A stretch of 64,000 bases of DNA from Planctomicrobium sp051465645 (GTDB taxonomy: Bacteria > Planctomycetota > Planctomycetia > Planctomycetales > Planctomycetaceae). Positions 26,913 to 35,788 of the stretch are shown in pieces. The translations under genes were made by a program, and so were the position numbers. Location: NCBI RefSeq assembly GCF_051465645.1, contig NZ_CP195790.1:2666001-2730000 (forward strand), given 5' to 3'. The first letter of the stretch is position 1, and each line of letters opens with the position of its first letter. Below the pieces are notes generated by a model. That model had not been told where the DNA came from and ran no database searches. It worked only from the letters and a program-made list of their open reading frames with translations.

Positions 26913-28859
26913 ATGAAGTTCACGTTTGCTCCTGAATCTCGGCCGCTGCCTGGCTTCACGATCAAACGCGCGATTTATCGCGGGGGGTTTGGGGAAGTCT
27001 ATTTCGGCGTTTCGGATGCAGGTCGCGAAGTGGCACTGAAGCTTCTCCACAACAACTCGGATGTCGAAATCCGTGGTGTCCAGCAATGTCTGAATCTCTC
27101 TCACAGCAATCTCGTCACGATCTTTGACATCGTGAAAGATCACGACCATGACCACTGGGTTGTCATGGAGTACATCTCAGGCGAGACCCTCGATGCGGCG
27201 ATTCGTAAGTTTCAGAACGGGATGCCAGTTGAAGTCATTAACAAGTGGCTACCGGGGATTGTGGATGGTGTCAGCTTCCTGCATCAGCGCGGGCTCGTCC
27301 ATCGAGATCTGAAACCCGGCAACATCTTCCTGCAGGACGGAGTCGTCAAAATTGGCGATGTGGGGCTTTCCAAGTTCATCTCATCCAGCCAGAGGAGTGC
27401 CCAGACGCAAAGCGTTGGAACCGTGTACTACATGGCTCCGGAGGTTTCCAAAGGAAGCTATGGACGCGAAGTGGATGTCTATGCACTGGGAGTCATTCTC
27501 TATGAGATGCTGACCGGAGATGTCCCGTTTGATGGGGAATCGACCGGTGAAATCCTCATGAAACATCTGACCGCGCAACCTGACTTGAACCGACTTCCGC
27601 CGGTGTTCCGCCCTGTCATCGCGAAGGCATTAAGGAAGAATCCGGAAGAGCGATTTCATGAAGCCGGAGAACTGCTAACTGCATTTAACGCTGCAGTACT
27701 TGGCCCACGCACCAATCAGCAGTCGGCATCCAGTGATCGCCATGACGATCGCAATCATCACAAGCAAGAACGAAGCGCTGCCGAAAATTGGAAGCAATGG
27801 TCACCAGAGTTCGCAAAGACATTCACCGATGTTAACGACGCGGTCAGTTCACTCGAAGGTCGACTGTGTAACAGCATTCAAAATGAAGTTGCATGGTGGG
27901 GACGAAAATGGACGAAGGGGCAATTGGTTGAAGTTGGAATTCTGGCCATTGTTCTCGGAGTCATTCTCGGACTGATCGGGATTATTCTGGCTCCGATCTG
28001 GCTGATTGTCCTGCCGATACTCTTGGTCCTTGCGCCGTTGCTATTCGTGATTTTCATCGCATTTTATTCCGAGATCTCGTCAGCGATGTCTCGGTACTTT
28101 GCATCTCCGCGCCCTCCAAATCCGATCAAAGCCGACACTGCTGGAGACGCACGAAACTCCGCGCCGGTGGCAGTACAGGTACAGTCATCCCCGGCTCAAG
28201 TGAAGCAGCTTTCGACGTCGACGCATTTGGCAAGCATGACCGCAATCGCAACGTTAATCGTGCCGATGACAGTTCTCCTGTCAGGGATCCTGATCGCCGT
28301 CAAACATTCCATGTTTCAACAAGGATCTCTTCAAATCCTTGACCGTAGCCTCGTGGCAATGTTTGTTTTCACGGCGATCACGGCAGGCTGGGGGATCACA
28401 CTTTTACAGTGGGTTCATCCTCAGGGAACCCGCCACGCGCATTCATTGTTAACCAAAGGATTGATCGGCGCATTGGTCGGCGTTGCAGCAATGCAGATCT
28501 CGGCGTATTTGTTTGTCACTTTCCCGGAAAGTTGGGAGTACCGGGCGAGAGGTCATTGGACGATGTTCGGTGATCTCGCCTTGATGAACGGGAATTCAGG
28601 CCCGACAACATTCGGATATGTCATGTTCTTTGGGCTGTTTTTTGCACTCCGAAACTGGTCTCAAGTGACATCGTATCACCGCTCTGTTCGCTTCTCGATT
28701 TGGGGAGTTCTGAAGACCATTTTCGTTGCGTGGTTCATCACCATGATGTTTGCCTTCCCAGTCGGATTGGCAATGGTTTGGGCGGCTGTCATTTCCAGTG
28801 CCGTGCAACTGGCGAGCCCTTGGCACGGGAATCATAAAACTCAAGTAATGCACTCCTGA
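26913..28859 (+). CDS. membrane Ser/Thr protein kinase (Hanks type)
   Basis: 648 residues from the ATG at 26913, which has GAGGAG eight bases upstream. The kinase domain (~14-270) shows the glycine loop YRGGFGEVYFG, catalytic Lys43 in VALKLL, HRDLKPGN (~130-137), the magnesium loop as DVG rather than DFG (~149-151) and YMAPEV. An unstructured linker follows. Hydrophobic segments then fall near 345-400 and, after a second linker, form several helices between ~445 and 640. This suggests a cytoplasmic kinase tethered to a polytopic membrane region. It sits in a row with FHA-like, coiled-coil and membrane proteins, all probable partners or substrates. Confidence 0.9.
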   Translation: MKFTFAPESRPLPGFTIKRAIYRGGFGEVYFGVSDAGREVALKLLHNNSDVEIRGVQQCLNLSHSNLVTIFDIVKDHDHDHWVVMEYISGETLDAAIRKFQNGMPVEVINKWLPGIVDGVSFLHQRGLVHRDLKPGNIFLQDGVVKIGDVGLSKFISSSQRSAQTQSVGTVYYMAPEVSKGSYGREVDVYALGVILYEMLTGDVPFDGESTGEILMKHLTAQPDLNRLPPVFRPVIAKALRKNPEERFHEAGELLTAFNAAVLGPRTNQQSASSDRHDDRNHHKQERSAAENWKQWSPEFAKTFTDVNDAVSSLEGRLCNSIQNEVAWWGRKWTKGQLVEVGILAIVLGVILGLIGIILAPIWLIVLPILLVLAPLLFVIFIAFYSEISSAMSRYFASPRPPNPIKADTAGDARNSAPVAVQVQSSPAQVKQLSTSTHLASMTAIATLIVPMTVLLSGILIAVKHSMFQQGSLQILDRSLVAMFVFTAITAGWGITLLQWVHPQGTRHAHSLLTKGLIGALVGVAAMQISAYLFVTFPESWEYRARGHWTMFGDLALMNGNSGPTTFGYVMFFGLFFALRNWSQVTSYHRSVRFSIWGVLKTIFVAWFITMMFAFPVGLAMVWAAVISSAVQLASPWHGNHKTQVMHS

Positions 28860-28964
28860 CCTCGGATCTTTCGATCGACTTATCTTCGATCTGAATGAAT
28901 GTGTCATTGATGATCATAATTGTTCTGTCTCAGCAAGATCCCTGAGACGTGTCTGGAGCACGAG

Positions 28965-29798
28965 ATGAGTTTGGGAATTGTATTCATATTCGCTCTGGCA
29001 ATGATCATTATCACCTGCATCATTGGGCTGACCTCTTCGCGGTTGAACCGTCTCGTGGTCCCAGTAGGAGTGAGCCTCCTCTTGATGGGCTGGTTCCTGC
29101 TACAAGTTCAGCGGAGAGCTTCTCCTCCTGATATTCAAATGGCGCAGCCTTCGAATCTAACGGTCACCCAACGTTCCTCCGATTCCTCGGACAAGTATGT
29201 CGTTTCGCTCCCTGAGCAAGATGACTTGGAGGCGGAATTACCGGAAATGCCGACAGCAGAGTCGAAGTCCGATGCCCCCATTTCCGTCCTGGAGATGACT
29301 TTCAATCTGCCGAACGGACCATTAACCAGAAAACACTCTGAGACGATTCCAGATTGGGTGAGCACAAAGTCTGAATTTGCACCGCGAAGATACACTCACT
29401 GGGTAATCGTTTCTCAACGTTACGCAACGGCCAATGAGGCACGTGATGAGCTGTCGAGAAGAATTGGCATCGAACTGGAGAAGAATCAGCTCTATGTGAA
29501 ATCGAATGCAGACAAGACCGGAAATTTCGCTGAAGTCTATGCGCGTTTAATTAAAGAAAACGCAATCATCAGGGAGTGCAAGGTTGCGTGGCCGCTTGAA
29601 GTCGGGGGGTTTCGGGAAAGAGTTTATCAGATTGCCTGGGAGATTCGGATCAACCCCGAAGTCATCAGCCGACTCCATGCGGACTGGAATCGCCAAAGGA
29701 GTCAGGCCAACCTGATTCGACTCGCCTCTGCATTTGGTGGGATCACGATGCTGTTTGCGACGCTGACATTTGTATTGCGACAACGGCAAAAGGAATAA
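28965..29798 (+). CDS. hypothetical membrane-anchored protein of the kinase row
   Basis: 277 residues from the ATG at 28965 (MSLGIVFIFALAM), with GGAGCACGAG upstream. Two N-terminal helices (~3-25 and ~33-50), a Ser/Asp/Glu-rich linker, a folded domain (~110-235, with HWVIVSQRYATANEARDEL and FAEVYARLIKENAI) and a final C-terminal helix (~245-265) are seen. The family is not recognised. Its position about 100 bases after the kinase suggests a shared transcript. Confidence 0.7.
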   Translation: MSLGIVFIFALAMIIITCIIGLTSSRLNRLVVPVGVSLLLMGWFLLQVQRRASPPDIQMAQPSNLTVTQRSSDSSDKYVVSLPEQDDLEAELPEMPTAESKSDAPISVLEMTFNLPNGPLTRKHSETIPDWVSTKSEFAPRRYTHWVIVSQRYATANEARDELSRRIGIELEKNQLYVKSNADKTGNFAEVYARLIKENAIIRECKVAWPLEVGGFRERVYQIAWEIRINPEVISRLHADWNRQRSQANLIRLASAFGGITMLFATLTFVLRQRQKE

Positions 29799-29857
29799 CA
29801 CACGCTCTTGATCTCGGCTAAAATAGCATGCAGTGAAGCCGCCTCTGGAGCGAACTG

Positions 29858-30652
29858 ATGAACCGTGTGAAGTGCTGGCAAGTTGACGCATTTACTGATC
29901 GCCCGTTTGCAGGGAATCCTGCCGCGGTCTGCTGGCTCGAAGAGCCTGCGACGGATCAATGGATGCAGGCGGTCGCGAATGAAATGAATCTGTCCGAGAC
30001 GGCGTTCGTCCAACAGAACGCCGGCCGGTTCGGATTACGCTGGTTCACACCGACAGTTGAAGTCGACCTTTGCGGACATGCGACGCTCGCAACGGCACAC
30101 GCTCTGTGGTCGAATGAGTTGGCTCCACGAGACAAGCCATTGCAATTTAAGACGCGAAGCGGTGATTTAACCTGTCAGTGGAATGCCCCGTTAATTGAAC
30201 TCGATTTCCCTGCGCTCCACGCGGAACAGTCAGAATCCGAACCAGAGATCATGAATGCTTTAGGTCTCACGCACGTTGTTGAAACCGGGCGTAATCGGTT
30301 CGATGCGCTGGTCGTCGTTGAATCGGCTGAAGTCGTGCGAACTCTGACTCCGGACTTTGGAATGTTGGGGAAGATTCCGGTTCGAGGCGTGATCGTGACT
30401 GCTCCTTCCGATGATCCTCGATTCGATTTCATCTCACGATTCTTTGCCCCGTTTGTCGGTGTCGATGAAGACCCTGTCTGCGGATCGGCTCACTGCTGCC
30501 TGGCAACATACTGGGGGAAGCGGCTCGGCAAGACGGCACTTCGCGCGTATCAGGCATCACGAAGAGGCGGAGAGCTGTTGCTGAAATGGAACGGCGATCG
30601 AGTCTCATTAGGTGGGCAGGCGGTCACTGTCTGGGCAGGTGAGTTGCTGTAG
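29858..30652 (+). CDS. PhzF-family isomerase-like protein
   Basis: 264 residues. The N-terminus WQVDAFTDRPFAGNPAAVC followed by NEMNLSETAFV is diagnostic for the PhzF family (diaminopimelate-epimerase fold). Glu46, within LSETAF, is the catalytic residue. DLCGHATLATAHALW, FFAPFVGVDEDPVCGSAHC and LGGQAVTVWAGEL complete the two half-domains. True PhzF works in phenazine synthesis, but no phenazine genes are here, so this is one of the many members with an unknown substrate. It may be co-transcribed with the kinase row, though nothing functional links them. Confidence 0.88.
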   Translation: MNRVKCWQVDAFTDRPFAGNPAAVCWLEEPATDQWMQAVANEMNLSETAFVQQNAGRFGLRWFTPTVEVDLCGHATLATAHALWSNELAPRDKPLQFKTRSGDLTCQWNAPLIELDFPALHAEQSESEPEIMNALGLTHVVETGRNRFDALVVVESAEVVRTLTPDFGMLGKIPVRGVIVTAPSDDPRFDFISRFFAPFVGVDEDPVCGSAHCCLATYWGKRLGKTALRAYQASRRGGELLLKWNGDRVSLGGQAVTVWAGELL

Positions 30653-30762
30653 CCCTCCTGTCAGTTTTCAGAACGCTGTCTGACTGACCCGCAATTTCCA
30701 ATTCCGATTCAGGCGAAGTTCAATGCAATCGTGATCGAGCGCACCCCATCAGGTTGTTCTCG

Positions 30763-31467
30763 ATGTCACAACAAATCGCCATCTCTGTCATTATTCCGCA
30801 GCACAGCCGATGTGAACTGACAGTTCAAGCCGTCTCGACGCTCGCATTGCATCATCATGCTTCCGCAATGCAGATCATTGTCGTCGATGATGGGAGCCCC
30901 GCTGCGGAAATCGCACTTTTTCAGCAACAATGCCCGGCCGGTGTGACGATCATTCGCCAATCACAACGCCGAGGCGTCACGGCTGCCTGGAACCTTGGAG
31001 CATCCGCTGCAGCAGCGAATACGCTGGTCTTCCTCAACAACGACACCATCACGACCGGAGAATGGCTCACGTCCATCTCGCAGGCATTGACTCAGGTCCA
31101 AAGTCGGTCAGGCGGAAGTGCTCTCAAGCTCGTCGGGGTCCAGTCACGAACATCTTCAGAGGTCTTGCGAATTCGTCCGCTGAACTCATCCATCAAACGC
31201 CCCCGAACTTTACTGCAAGGCTGGTGCCTTGCGATGCACCGTCGGACGTTCGAGGCACTGGATGGATTCGATGAACGCTTCTGTCTGTATTACTCAGACA
31301 CCGATCTGCAGCTGAGATGCCTGGAAACCTGGCCTCAAAGTATCGGCGTCATTCATGGACTGCCTGTTCGCCATCTTGGTCGCAAGTCGACACGCTGTTG
31401 GGCCAGGCGAAACGTGGACTGGAAGAGTGACAAGGCCAAGTTCTATTCAAAGTGGAAGGCAAATTGA
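30763..31467 (+). CDS. glycosyltransferase family 2
   Basis: 234 residues from the ATG at 30763; an in-frame TTG three codons earlier is less likely. The GT-A fold is clear: ISVIIPQHSR, the nucleotide-binding IIVVDDGSP, RGVTAAWNLGASAA, and the DXD-equivalent FLNNDT. The acceptor-side GWCLAMHRRTFEALDGFDERF and YYSDTDLQLR follow. It transfers a nucleotide-activated sugar, probably for an envelope polysaccharide. The TGA stop overlaps the start of the next glycosyltransferase by one base, so both are made from one message. Confidence 0.88.
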   Translation: MSQQIAISVIIPQHSRCELTVQAVSTLALHHHASAMQIIVVDDGSPAAEIALFQQQCPAGVTIIRQSQRRGVTAAWNLGASAAAANTLVFLNNDTITTGEWLTSISQALTQVQSRSGGSALKLVGVQSRTSSEVLRIRPLNSSIKRPRTLLQGWCLAMHRRTFEALDGFDERFCLYYSDTDLQLRCLETWPQSIGVIHGLPVRHLGRKSTRCWARRNVDWKSDKAKFYSKWKAN

Positions 31468-32471
31468 TGCGGTTGGTTCAAGTATGCAACGTCGGTCAGA
31501 TCTGTGGAGGAACAGCTGCGTGTGCATGGACCATCACACGTGCGTTCCCTGACTGGGAACATCACATCCTATTCCTGTCCCCTCCCTCAACGGAAACAGT
31601 CCAGGCGTTCTCGCATTGTCAGATTGCGAACATTCGTCGCGTCAATGACGAAGTCCTCGCTTCACACCGGCCGGATCTGGTGATTCTGCATAACACTGCA
31701 GCGAAGAACGCAGACGTCATCAGTTCTGCAACAACAATCCAGTTCCGACATTCGCAAGGGATTCATGCAAAAGCCGATCTCTCAGTCTCTTGTTCGAAGT
31801 GGCTGGCAAAGCACTTTGACGATTCAAACATCGTCCTTCATCAGCCAGTCCCCAAACCAGTCCGCCCCCACCTGAACACGCCAACAGGAACTCAGGACGC
31901 CGCAAAGGAGAGCCGTCATTTCGCGACGAACTTGATCGTTGGAAGAATCTGTACCCCCACTCAACGCAAATGGCCGAGCGACGCACTGCACGTCTATCGA
32001 GCTGTCGCAAGTACATGCCCTAACATTCAATGGGAATTCGTTGGATGCCCGATCGAACTCCAATCACAGTGGCAGGACGCATGTGCAGGAAGGGCAACAT
32101 TTCTTCCGGCAGAATGGCAAGCGAGAAGGCATCTCTGGCGATGGCATGCGCTGCTCTACCATCACCCCACACTCACCGAATCATTCGGGCGAACAGTGAC
32201 AGAAGCGATGCGCGCCGGGTGCGTCCCGATCGTTGATGCCAAGGGGGGATTTATTGAGCAGATCGAACAGGAACGTACCGGCTATCTGTGCGCGTCACAA
32301 ACTGACTTCGTAGCAGCGGTCGATCGCCTGTCGCATTCTGCTCACTGGTGGAAAATGTCTCGTGCAGCAATGACTGCTGCCGATGATAACTTCTCATTAC
32401 AGTCGTTCCGCAGGCGATTTCTGTCTCTCGTCAAACGAAGAGCAACAGATCTCTCCGTTGCTCTTCGTTGA
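31467..32471 (+). CDS. glycosyltransferase family 4-like (GT-B)
   Basis: 334 residues from the ATG at 31467, sharing one base with the previous stop (TGATG). The N-terminal domain begins MRLVQVCNVGQICGGTAACAW. The C-terminal donor-binding domain has VGRICTPTQRKWP, WEFVGCPIE, and the conserved segment HPTLTESFGRTVTEAMRAGCVPIV, whose acidic residue contacts the nucleotide sugar. It acts with the coupled family 2 enzyme. The last codons form one arm of a strong hairpin. Confidence 0.85.
   Translation: MRLVQVCNVGQICGGTAACAWTITRAFPDWEHHILFLSPPSTETVQAFSHCQIANIRRVNDEVLASHRPDLVILHNTAAKNADVISSATTIQFRHSQGIHAKADLSVSCSKWLAKHFDDSNIVLHQPVPKPVRPHLNTPTGTQDAAKESRHFATNLIVGRICTPTQRKWPSDALHVYRAVASTCPNIQWEFVGCPIELQSQWQDACAGRATFLPAEWQARRHLWRWHALLYHHPTLTESFGRTVTEAMRAGCVPIVDAKGGFIEQIEQERTGYLCASQTDFVAAVDRLSHSAHWWKMSRAAMTAADDNFSLQSFRRRFLSLVKRRATDLSVALR
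32434..32469. terminator. 13-bp hairpin overlapping the 3' end of the glycosyltransferase gene
   Basis: 32434-32446 and 32457-32469 are perfect reverse complements around a 10-base loop. The structure lies inside the last codons of the GT4 gene and 14 bases from the convergent stop of the nucleotidase. It has no T-run, so it may act as a two-way stop or a convergent-transcript barrier. Confidence 0.55.
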
Positions 32472-32482
32472 CATTAAGAATG

Positions 32483-33457
32483 TCACGAAAGTGACTGAAG
32501 CGCTGCGAGAATCGCGTCGTGCAGAAGACCATTGGAGACGACCACTCCGCGGTTGTTCTTCAATGTTCTTCCTGCGGCGAAATCGAGTGGCTTCCCGTCG
32601 ATATCGGTGACGCGTCCGCCGGCCTCTTCCAAAACGAGAACACCGCCAGCGTGATCCCAGATTTTCTCTTCGTATCCTTTTCTTGTGGGAAGTCGGAGAT
32701 AGAAGTCTGCGTTGCCTTCCGCAACAGTTGCATACTTCGCCTGGCTATCCATCCGCACAGGCTCTGCGGTGATATTCAGACTTTGCAGAATCTGTGATGA
32801 CTGGTCATGAGCACTATGCCCCGATTCCACCGATTCACACATTCTCGCCAGTTCCGGCTGAGCTGTCTTTGATACTTTGATTCGGGTGGGATACGCAGAA
32901 GGATTCGACAGAGGAATCGCGAACGATCCTGACCCACGAACGGAATAAAAGACCGCCCCTGTCTGGTCACCGAATGGAAGATTTGGACAGGCCAGAGCTG
33001 CGATTTCGATTTGATGGTCTACAAGCAACGCGAGAGAGATCGCGTACTGTTCTTTTCGCAGGAAGCCTTTGGTCCCATCAATCGGGTCGAGCGTCCAATA
33101 GCGATTCGCCGACCCGTCATGATTCCCGGCGTCAATCCACTGCAGCAGTTCTTCTTGCGTCGCTGCAACCCCGCTGGTGGTCACTTCATCCAGAATCAGT
33201 TGCAAGAATGCCGCGTTGGCTGGATCTCTCAGGTCGCCAGAATCCTCTTCTCCAACAATCAGTTCACCGGGGAAATCATTCAGGATCTCACGGCAGATCA
33301 CAGCCTGACTCGCATAGTCAGCAATTGTGACCGGTGACTGGTCCTTCTTCTCCAACGATTCAGCAGTGATCTTCCCCTGCACGGATTGACAAATCGTTGA
33401 TGCCGCCAGGACTGCATTTAACGCAGCGTTCAACTCCATTTGATATGACGGGACCAT
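32483..33457 (-). CDS. 3'(2'),5'-bisphosphate nucleotidase / inositol monophosphatase family
   Basis: 324 residues. The start is ATG 33457, with GAAGG eight bases upstream; the ATG at 33466 is too close to that site. The lithium-sensitive phosphatase signatures are SPVTIADYASQ, VGEEDSGDL, LDPIDGTKGFLR (metal-binding Asp-Pro-Ile-Asp-Gly-Thr) and, near the end, WDHAGGVLVLEEAGGRVTD. The KGF after DGT matches the Hal2/CysQ branch, which removes the 3'-phosphate of PAP from sulfate assimilation. A gene fragment ends one base before its start. Confidence 0.9.
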   Translation of the reverse strand: MVPSYQMELNAALNAVLAASTICQSVQGKITAESLEKKDQSPVTIADYASQAVICREILNDFPGELIVGEEDSGDLRDPANAAFLQLILDEVTTSGVAATQEELLQWIDAGNHDGSANRYWTLDPIDGTKGFLRKEQYAISLALLVDHQIEIAALACPNLPFGDQTGAVFYSVRGSGSFAIPLSNPSAYPTRIKVSKTAQPELARMCESVESGHSAHDQSSQILQSLNITAEPVRMDSQAKYATVAEGNADFYLRLPTRKGYEEKIWDHAGGVLVLEEAGGRVTDIDGKPLDFAAGRTLKNNRGVVVSNGLLHDAILAALQSLS

Positions 33458-33458
33458 C

Positions 33459-33731
33459 TCACACATCCTTCACTGTGTTGTCGCGAATTGGCACTCGGCT
33501 GTATTGATTCAGCATCTGTGCCGCCGTGGCCGGGAACGATTGCCGTTCAACCGATGCCGTGCCAGACGCGCCAGTGTAGAAAGCTGTCATTTCCTCAGCA
33601 ACGAGTTCGCATACGAATCGCCGCGCGCAATGTCGAGAATCGGGCAGAGTGCAGCAAGCATCCCACCCAAGTCTAGGGACTGTCCTGCCCTTCTGAGCTT
33701 CGAAGTTGACACCCTCCAACAGTGCGTCCAC
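33459..33731 (-). pseudogene. unrecognised gene fragment directly upstream of the nucleotidase
   Basis: A 90-codon frame whose last ~45 residues (LVAEEMTAFYTGA, SVERQSFPATAAQMLNQY) look like a real C-terminus. The first 45 are Arg/Cys-rich and disordered. A different minus-strand frame over the upstream part gives GGMLAALCPILDIARG. This suggests one coding region broken by a frameshift and truncated at its 5' end. The stop is one base before the nucleotidase start, the spacing of an operon partner. The family could not be named. Confidence 0.35.
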
Positions 33732-34065
33732 AAGGAACGCTTATTGAGGGCACGTGCGAACGATTCGCTTGAAAGGCTTTCCAGGACTCACCTTGGTTTC
33801 TCACTACTCGGGCATGAGAGATTCCCTCAGCGAATAGCCTCATAAATGATGACAAACATACAGAACTTATTCATCTGCCAACAAATGTGGTAGATCGAGA
33901 TATTAACATTGACCGATATCACTATACGGATATGCTCACTGCATCTCTATTCAGATAACGCGCCGACATCTCTCCCAGACCACTTATAACCGAATCGATT
34001 CGCCAATTCTTACCGATGCATGTCGGTCGAGGGTCAAATCGAGTTCATTATACACGGAGATTACG

Positions 34066-35073
34066 ATGGCTCATATTCGCGCATCCTGTCGAAAAGGATC
34101 TATTCGACATCGAAGCCAATCTCATGGTTTCACTCTCATCGAACTGCTTGTTGTTATTGCCATTATTGCCATCTTGATTGCGTTGCTATTGCCTGCAGTG
34201 CAACAGGCCAGAGAAGCAGCCCGTCGTTCACAATGCCGGAACAACCTCAAGCAGATCGGACTGGCTCTTCACAATTATCATGACGCAGCCAAAGTCTTCC
34301 CGCCTGGATGGATCGTGCCTCAATACTGGACCTGCAATGGAGCCACGAAAGTGATTAGCAACGATCATCGCTATGTCGCGCATAGTCCATCATGGGGGCT
34401 CTACATTACCCCATACATCGATCTGGCACCGATCTACACATCGCTCACGTTTGGACAAGCACAAAGCTGCTGGGACGGGGGAGGTTTCGTCAACTTCACT
34501 GGCTCCGGACTCTTGCGTGCTCCCAGTGCCACGAGTCCTTTAAGTAAGTCTTATCCCGTCTACTCGTGTCCATCAGATACTCAACCGTTTGATACGCCTG
34601 CAATCCGCAATTACGGTCGATCCAGCTATGTGTGCAACCGAGGGAACGAGAACATCTATGGGCAGGCGAGCAAGATGGACCCCAGCCCCGGCGTCTTCTA
34701 CACCAATTCCCGAACTGGCTCACGGGATATCACTGATGGCATGAGCAATACATTCGCCATCGGGGAAACAAGTGCACTTCAATACAACGATGTGGACTCA
34801 AGCACGGTCTATGAGATTGGTGGCGTCTGGGCTGGACTTGGAATTCACAAAACGGATGACCTTGTCTCCAGAGTTGTGTACCGCACCCGACCGCTCAATC
34901 GGAGCACGCCAGTGAAAACAAATGAAAGCGACGGGTTTGGAAGCCAGCACACCGGCGGAGCACACTTCCTCTTCTGTGACGGATCGGTGAGGTTCATCAG
35001 CGAGAATATTGCAATCAACACATACGGGAACCTCGGAGATCGCGCGGATGGCATGGTCCTTGGTGAGTATTGA
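34066..35073 (+). CDS. DUF1559 protein with type II/IV pilin-like N-terminus
   Basis: 335 residues. After a basic leader comes the prepilin peptidase and methylation site GFTLIELLVVIAIIAILIA, then the Planctomycetes signature LLPAVQQAREAARRSQC and NNLKQIGLALHNYHDA that defines DUF1559. The C-terminal part has DGMSNTFAIGE and the closing HTGGAHFLFCDGSVRFI. These proteins are abundant in Planctomycetes and are thought to be pseudopilin-like surface components. The ATG follows ACGGAGA. It is followed by a small lipoprotein gene, the usual arrangement. Confidence 0.92.
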   Translation: MAHIRASCRKGSIRHRSQSHGFTLIELLVVIAIIAILIALLLPAVQQAREAARRSQCRNNLKQIGLALHNYHDAAKVFPPGWIVPQYWTCNGATKVISNDHRYVAHSPSWGLYITPYIDLAPIYTSLTFGQAQSCWDGGGFVNFTGSGLLRAPSATSPLSKSYPVYSCPSDTQPFDTPAIRNYGRSSYVCNRGNENIYGQASKMDPSPGVFYTNSRTGSRDITDGMSNTFAIGETSALQYNDVDSSTVYEIGGVWAGLGIHKTDDLVSRVVYRTRPLNRSTPVKTNESDGFGSQHTGGAHFLFCDGSVRFISENIAINTYGNLGDRADGMVLGEY

Positions 35074-35160
35074 TCAATAAGCCAATCGCGTCACCGCTCC
35101 GTTCACATCGTGTGGTAGTTGCCTTCCGTTTCTCGATGTCTTCTAACGGTAGGGGCCAAG

Positions 35161-35601
35161 ATGTTTAAGATCTCCCGTCGACCAAATGTGATGCTCGCTC
35201 TGATCGTGAGTTGTGTCTCCCTCGCAGGTTGCTGGAAGTCAGAGACAGGTCCCAGGCAGTTTCACGTTTATGGGGACGTGACATACGATGGAAAGCCGAT
35301 TCCGGTCGGACGCATCTCCTTTGTTCCAAAGCTGGGAGAGAACTCTGGTCCACCGGGCTATGCGATCATTCAGCGTGGCAAGTTCGACACCAGAAGCAAA
35401 GGAGGAAAACCCTCCATCTCAGGGCCACTTGAAGTGCTGGTAACTCACTATGGCGAACCCAATGCTGAAGGAGCACTTCCTGAAACTGCCCTCTTTGATG
35501 ACTACAAATCAGAGCTCGCAATCGATTCAAAGAATCGCATTACACAGATGGACCTCAGCATTCCTCTGCTGCCCACGAAAAAGAAACTCAGACGAAAGTA
35601 A
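35161..35601 (+). CDS. small carboxypeptidase-regulatory-like lipoprotein
   Basis: 146 residues from the ATG at 35161, with AGGGGCC just upstream. The signal ends in the lipobox LAGC (Cys near residue 20). The mature part has the transthyretin-like pattern HVYGDVTYDGKPIPVGRISFVP, common in proteins encoded after DUF1559 genes of Planctomycetes. The C-terminus is basic (KKKLRRK). It is probably co-transcribed with the DUF1559 gene 87 bases upstream and ended by the hairpin at 35730-35760. The role is unknown. Confidence 0.85.
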   Translation: MFKISRRPNVMLALIVSCVSLAGCWKSETGPRQFHVYGDVTYDGKPIPVGRISFVPKLGENSGPPGYAIIQRGKFDTRSKGGKPSISGPLEVLVTHYGEPNAEGALPETALFDDYKSELAIDSKNRITQMDLSIPLLPTKKKLRRK

Positions 35602-35729
35602 CGAGCAGGACCCTGCAAACGCTCGGCTGCAACGATCAATTCGGAACACGAACGTCGGGAAGTACATAGTCGAACAGATGCGTCGCAGCTCATCGTATTC
35701 AGCTGAACAGTGATCGTATTAAATAAATG

Positions 35730-35763
35730 CAGGTCAGGATCCGATGGAGAGCCTGACCTGTTT
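35730..35763. terminator. bidirectional terminator
   Basis: CAGGTCAGG (35730-35738) pairs with CCTGACCTG (35752-35760), followed by TTTATTATTA on the plus strand and preceded by AAATAAA, which is T-rich on the minus strand. It separates the lipoprotein gene from the convergent TlpA-like gene. Confidence 0.8.
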
Positions 35764-35788
35764 ATTATTAATATTCCTACCTGTGCCG

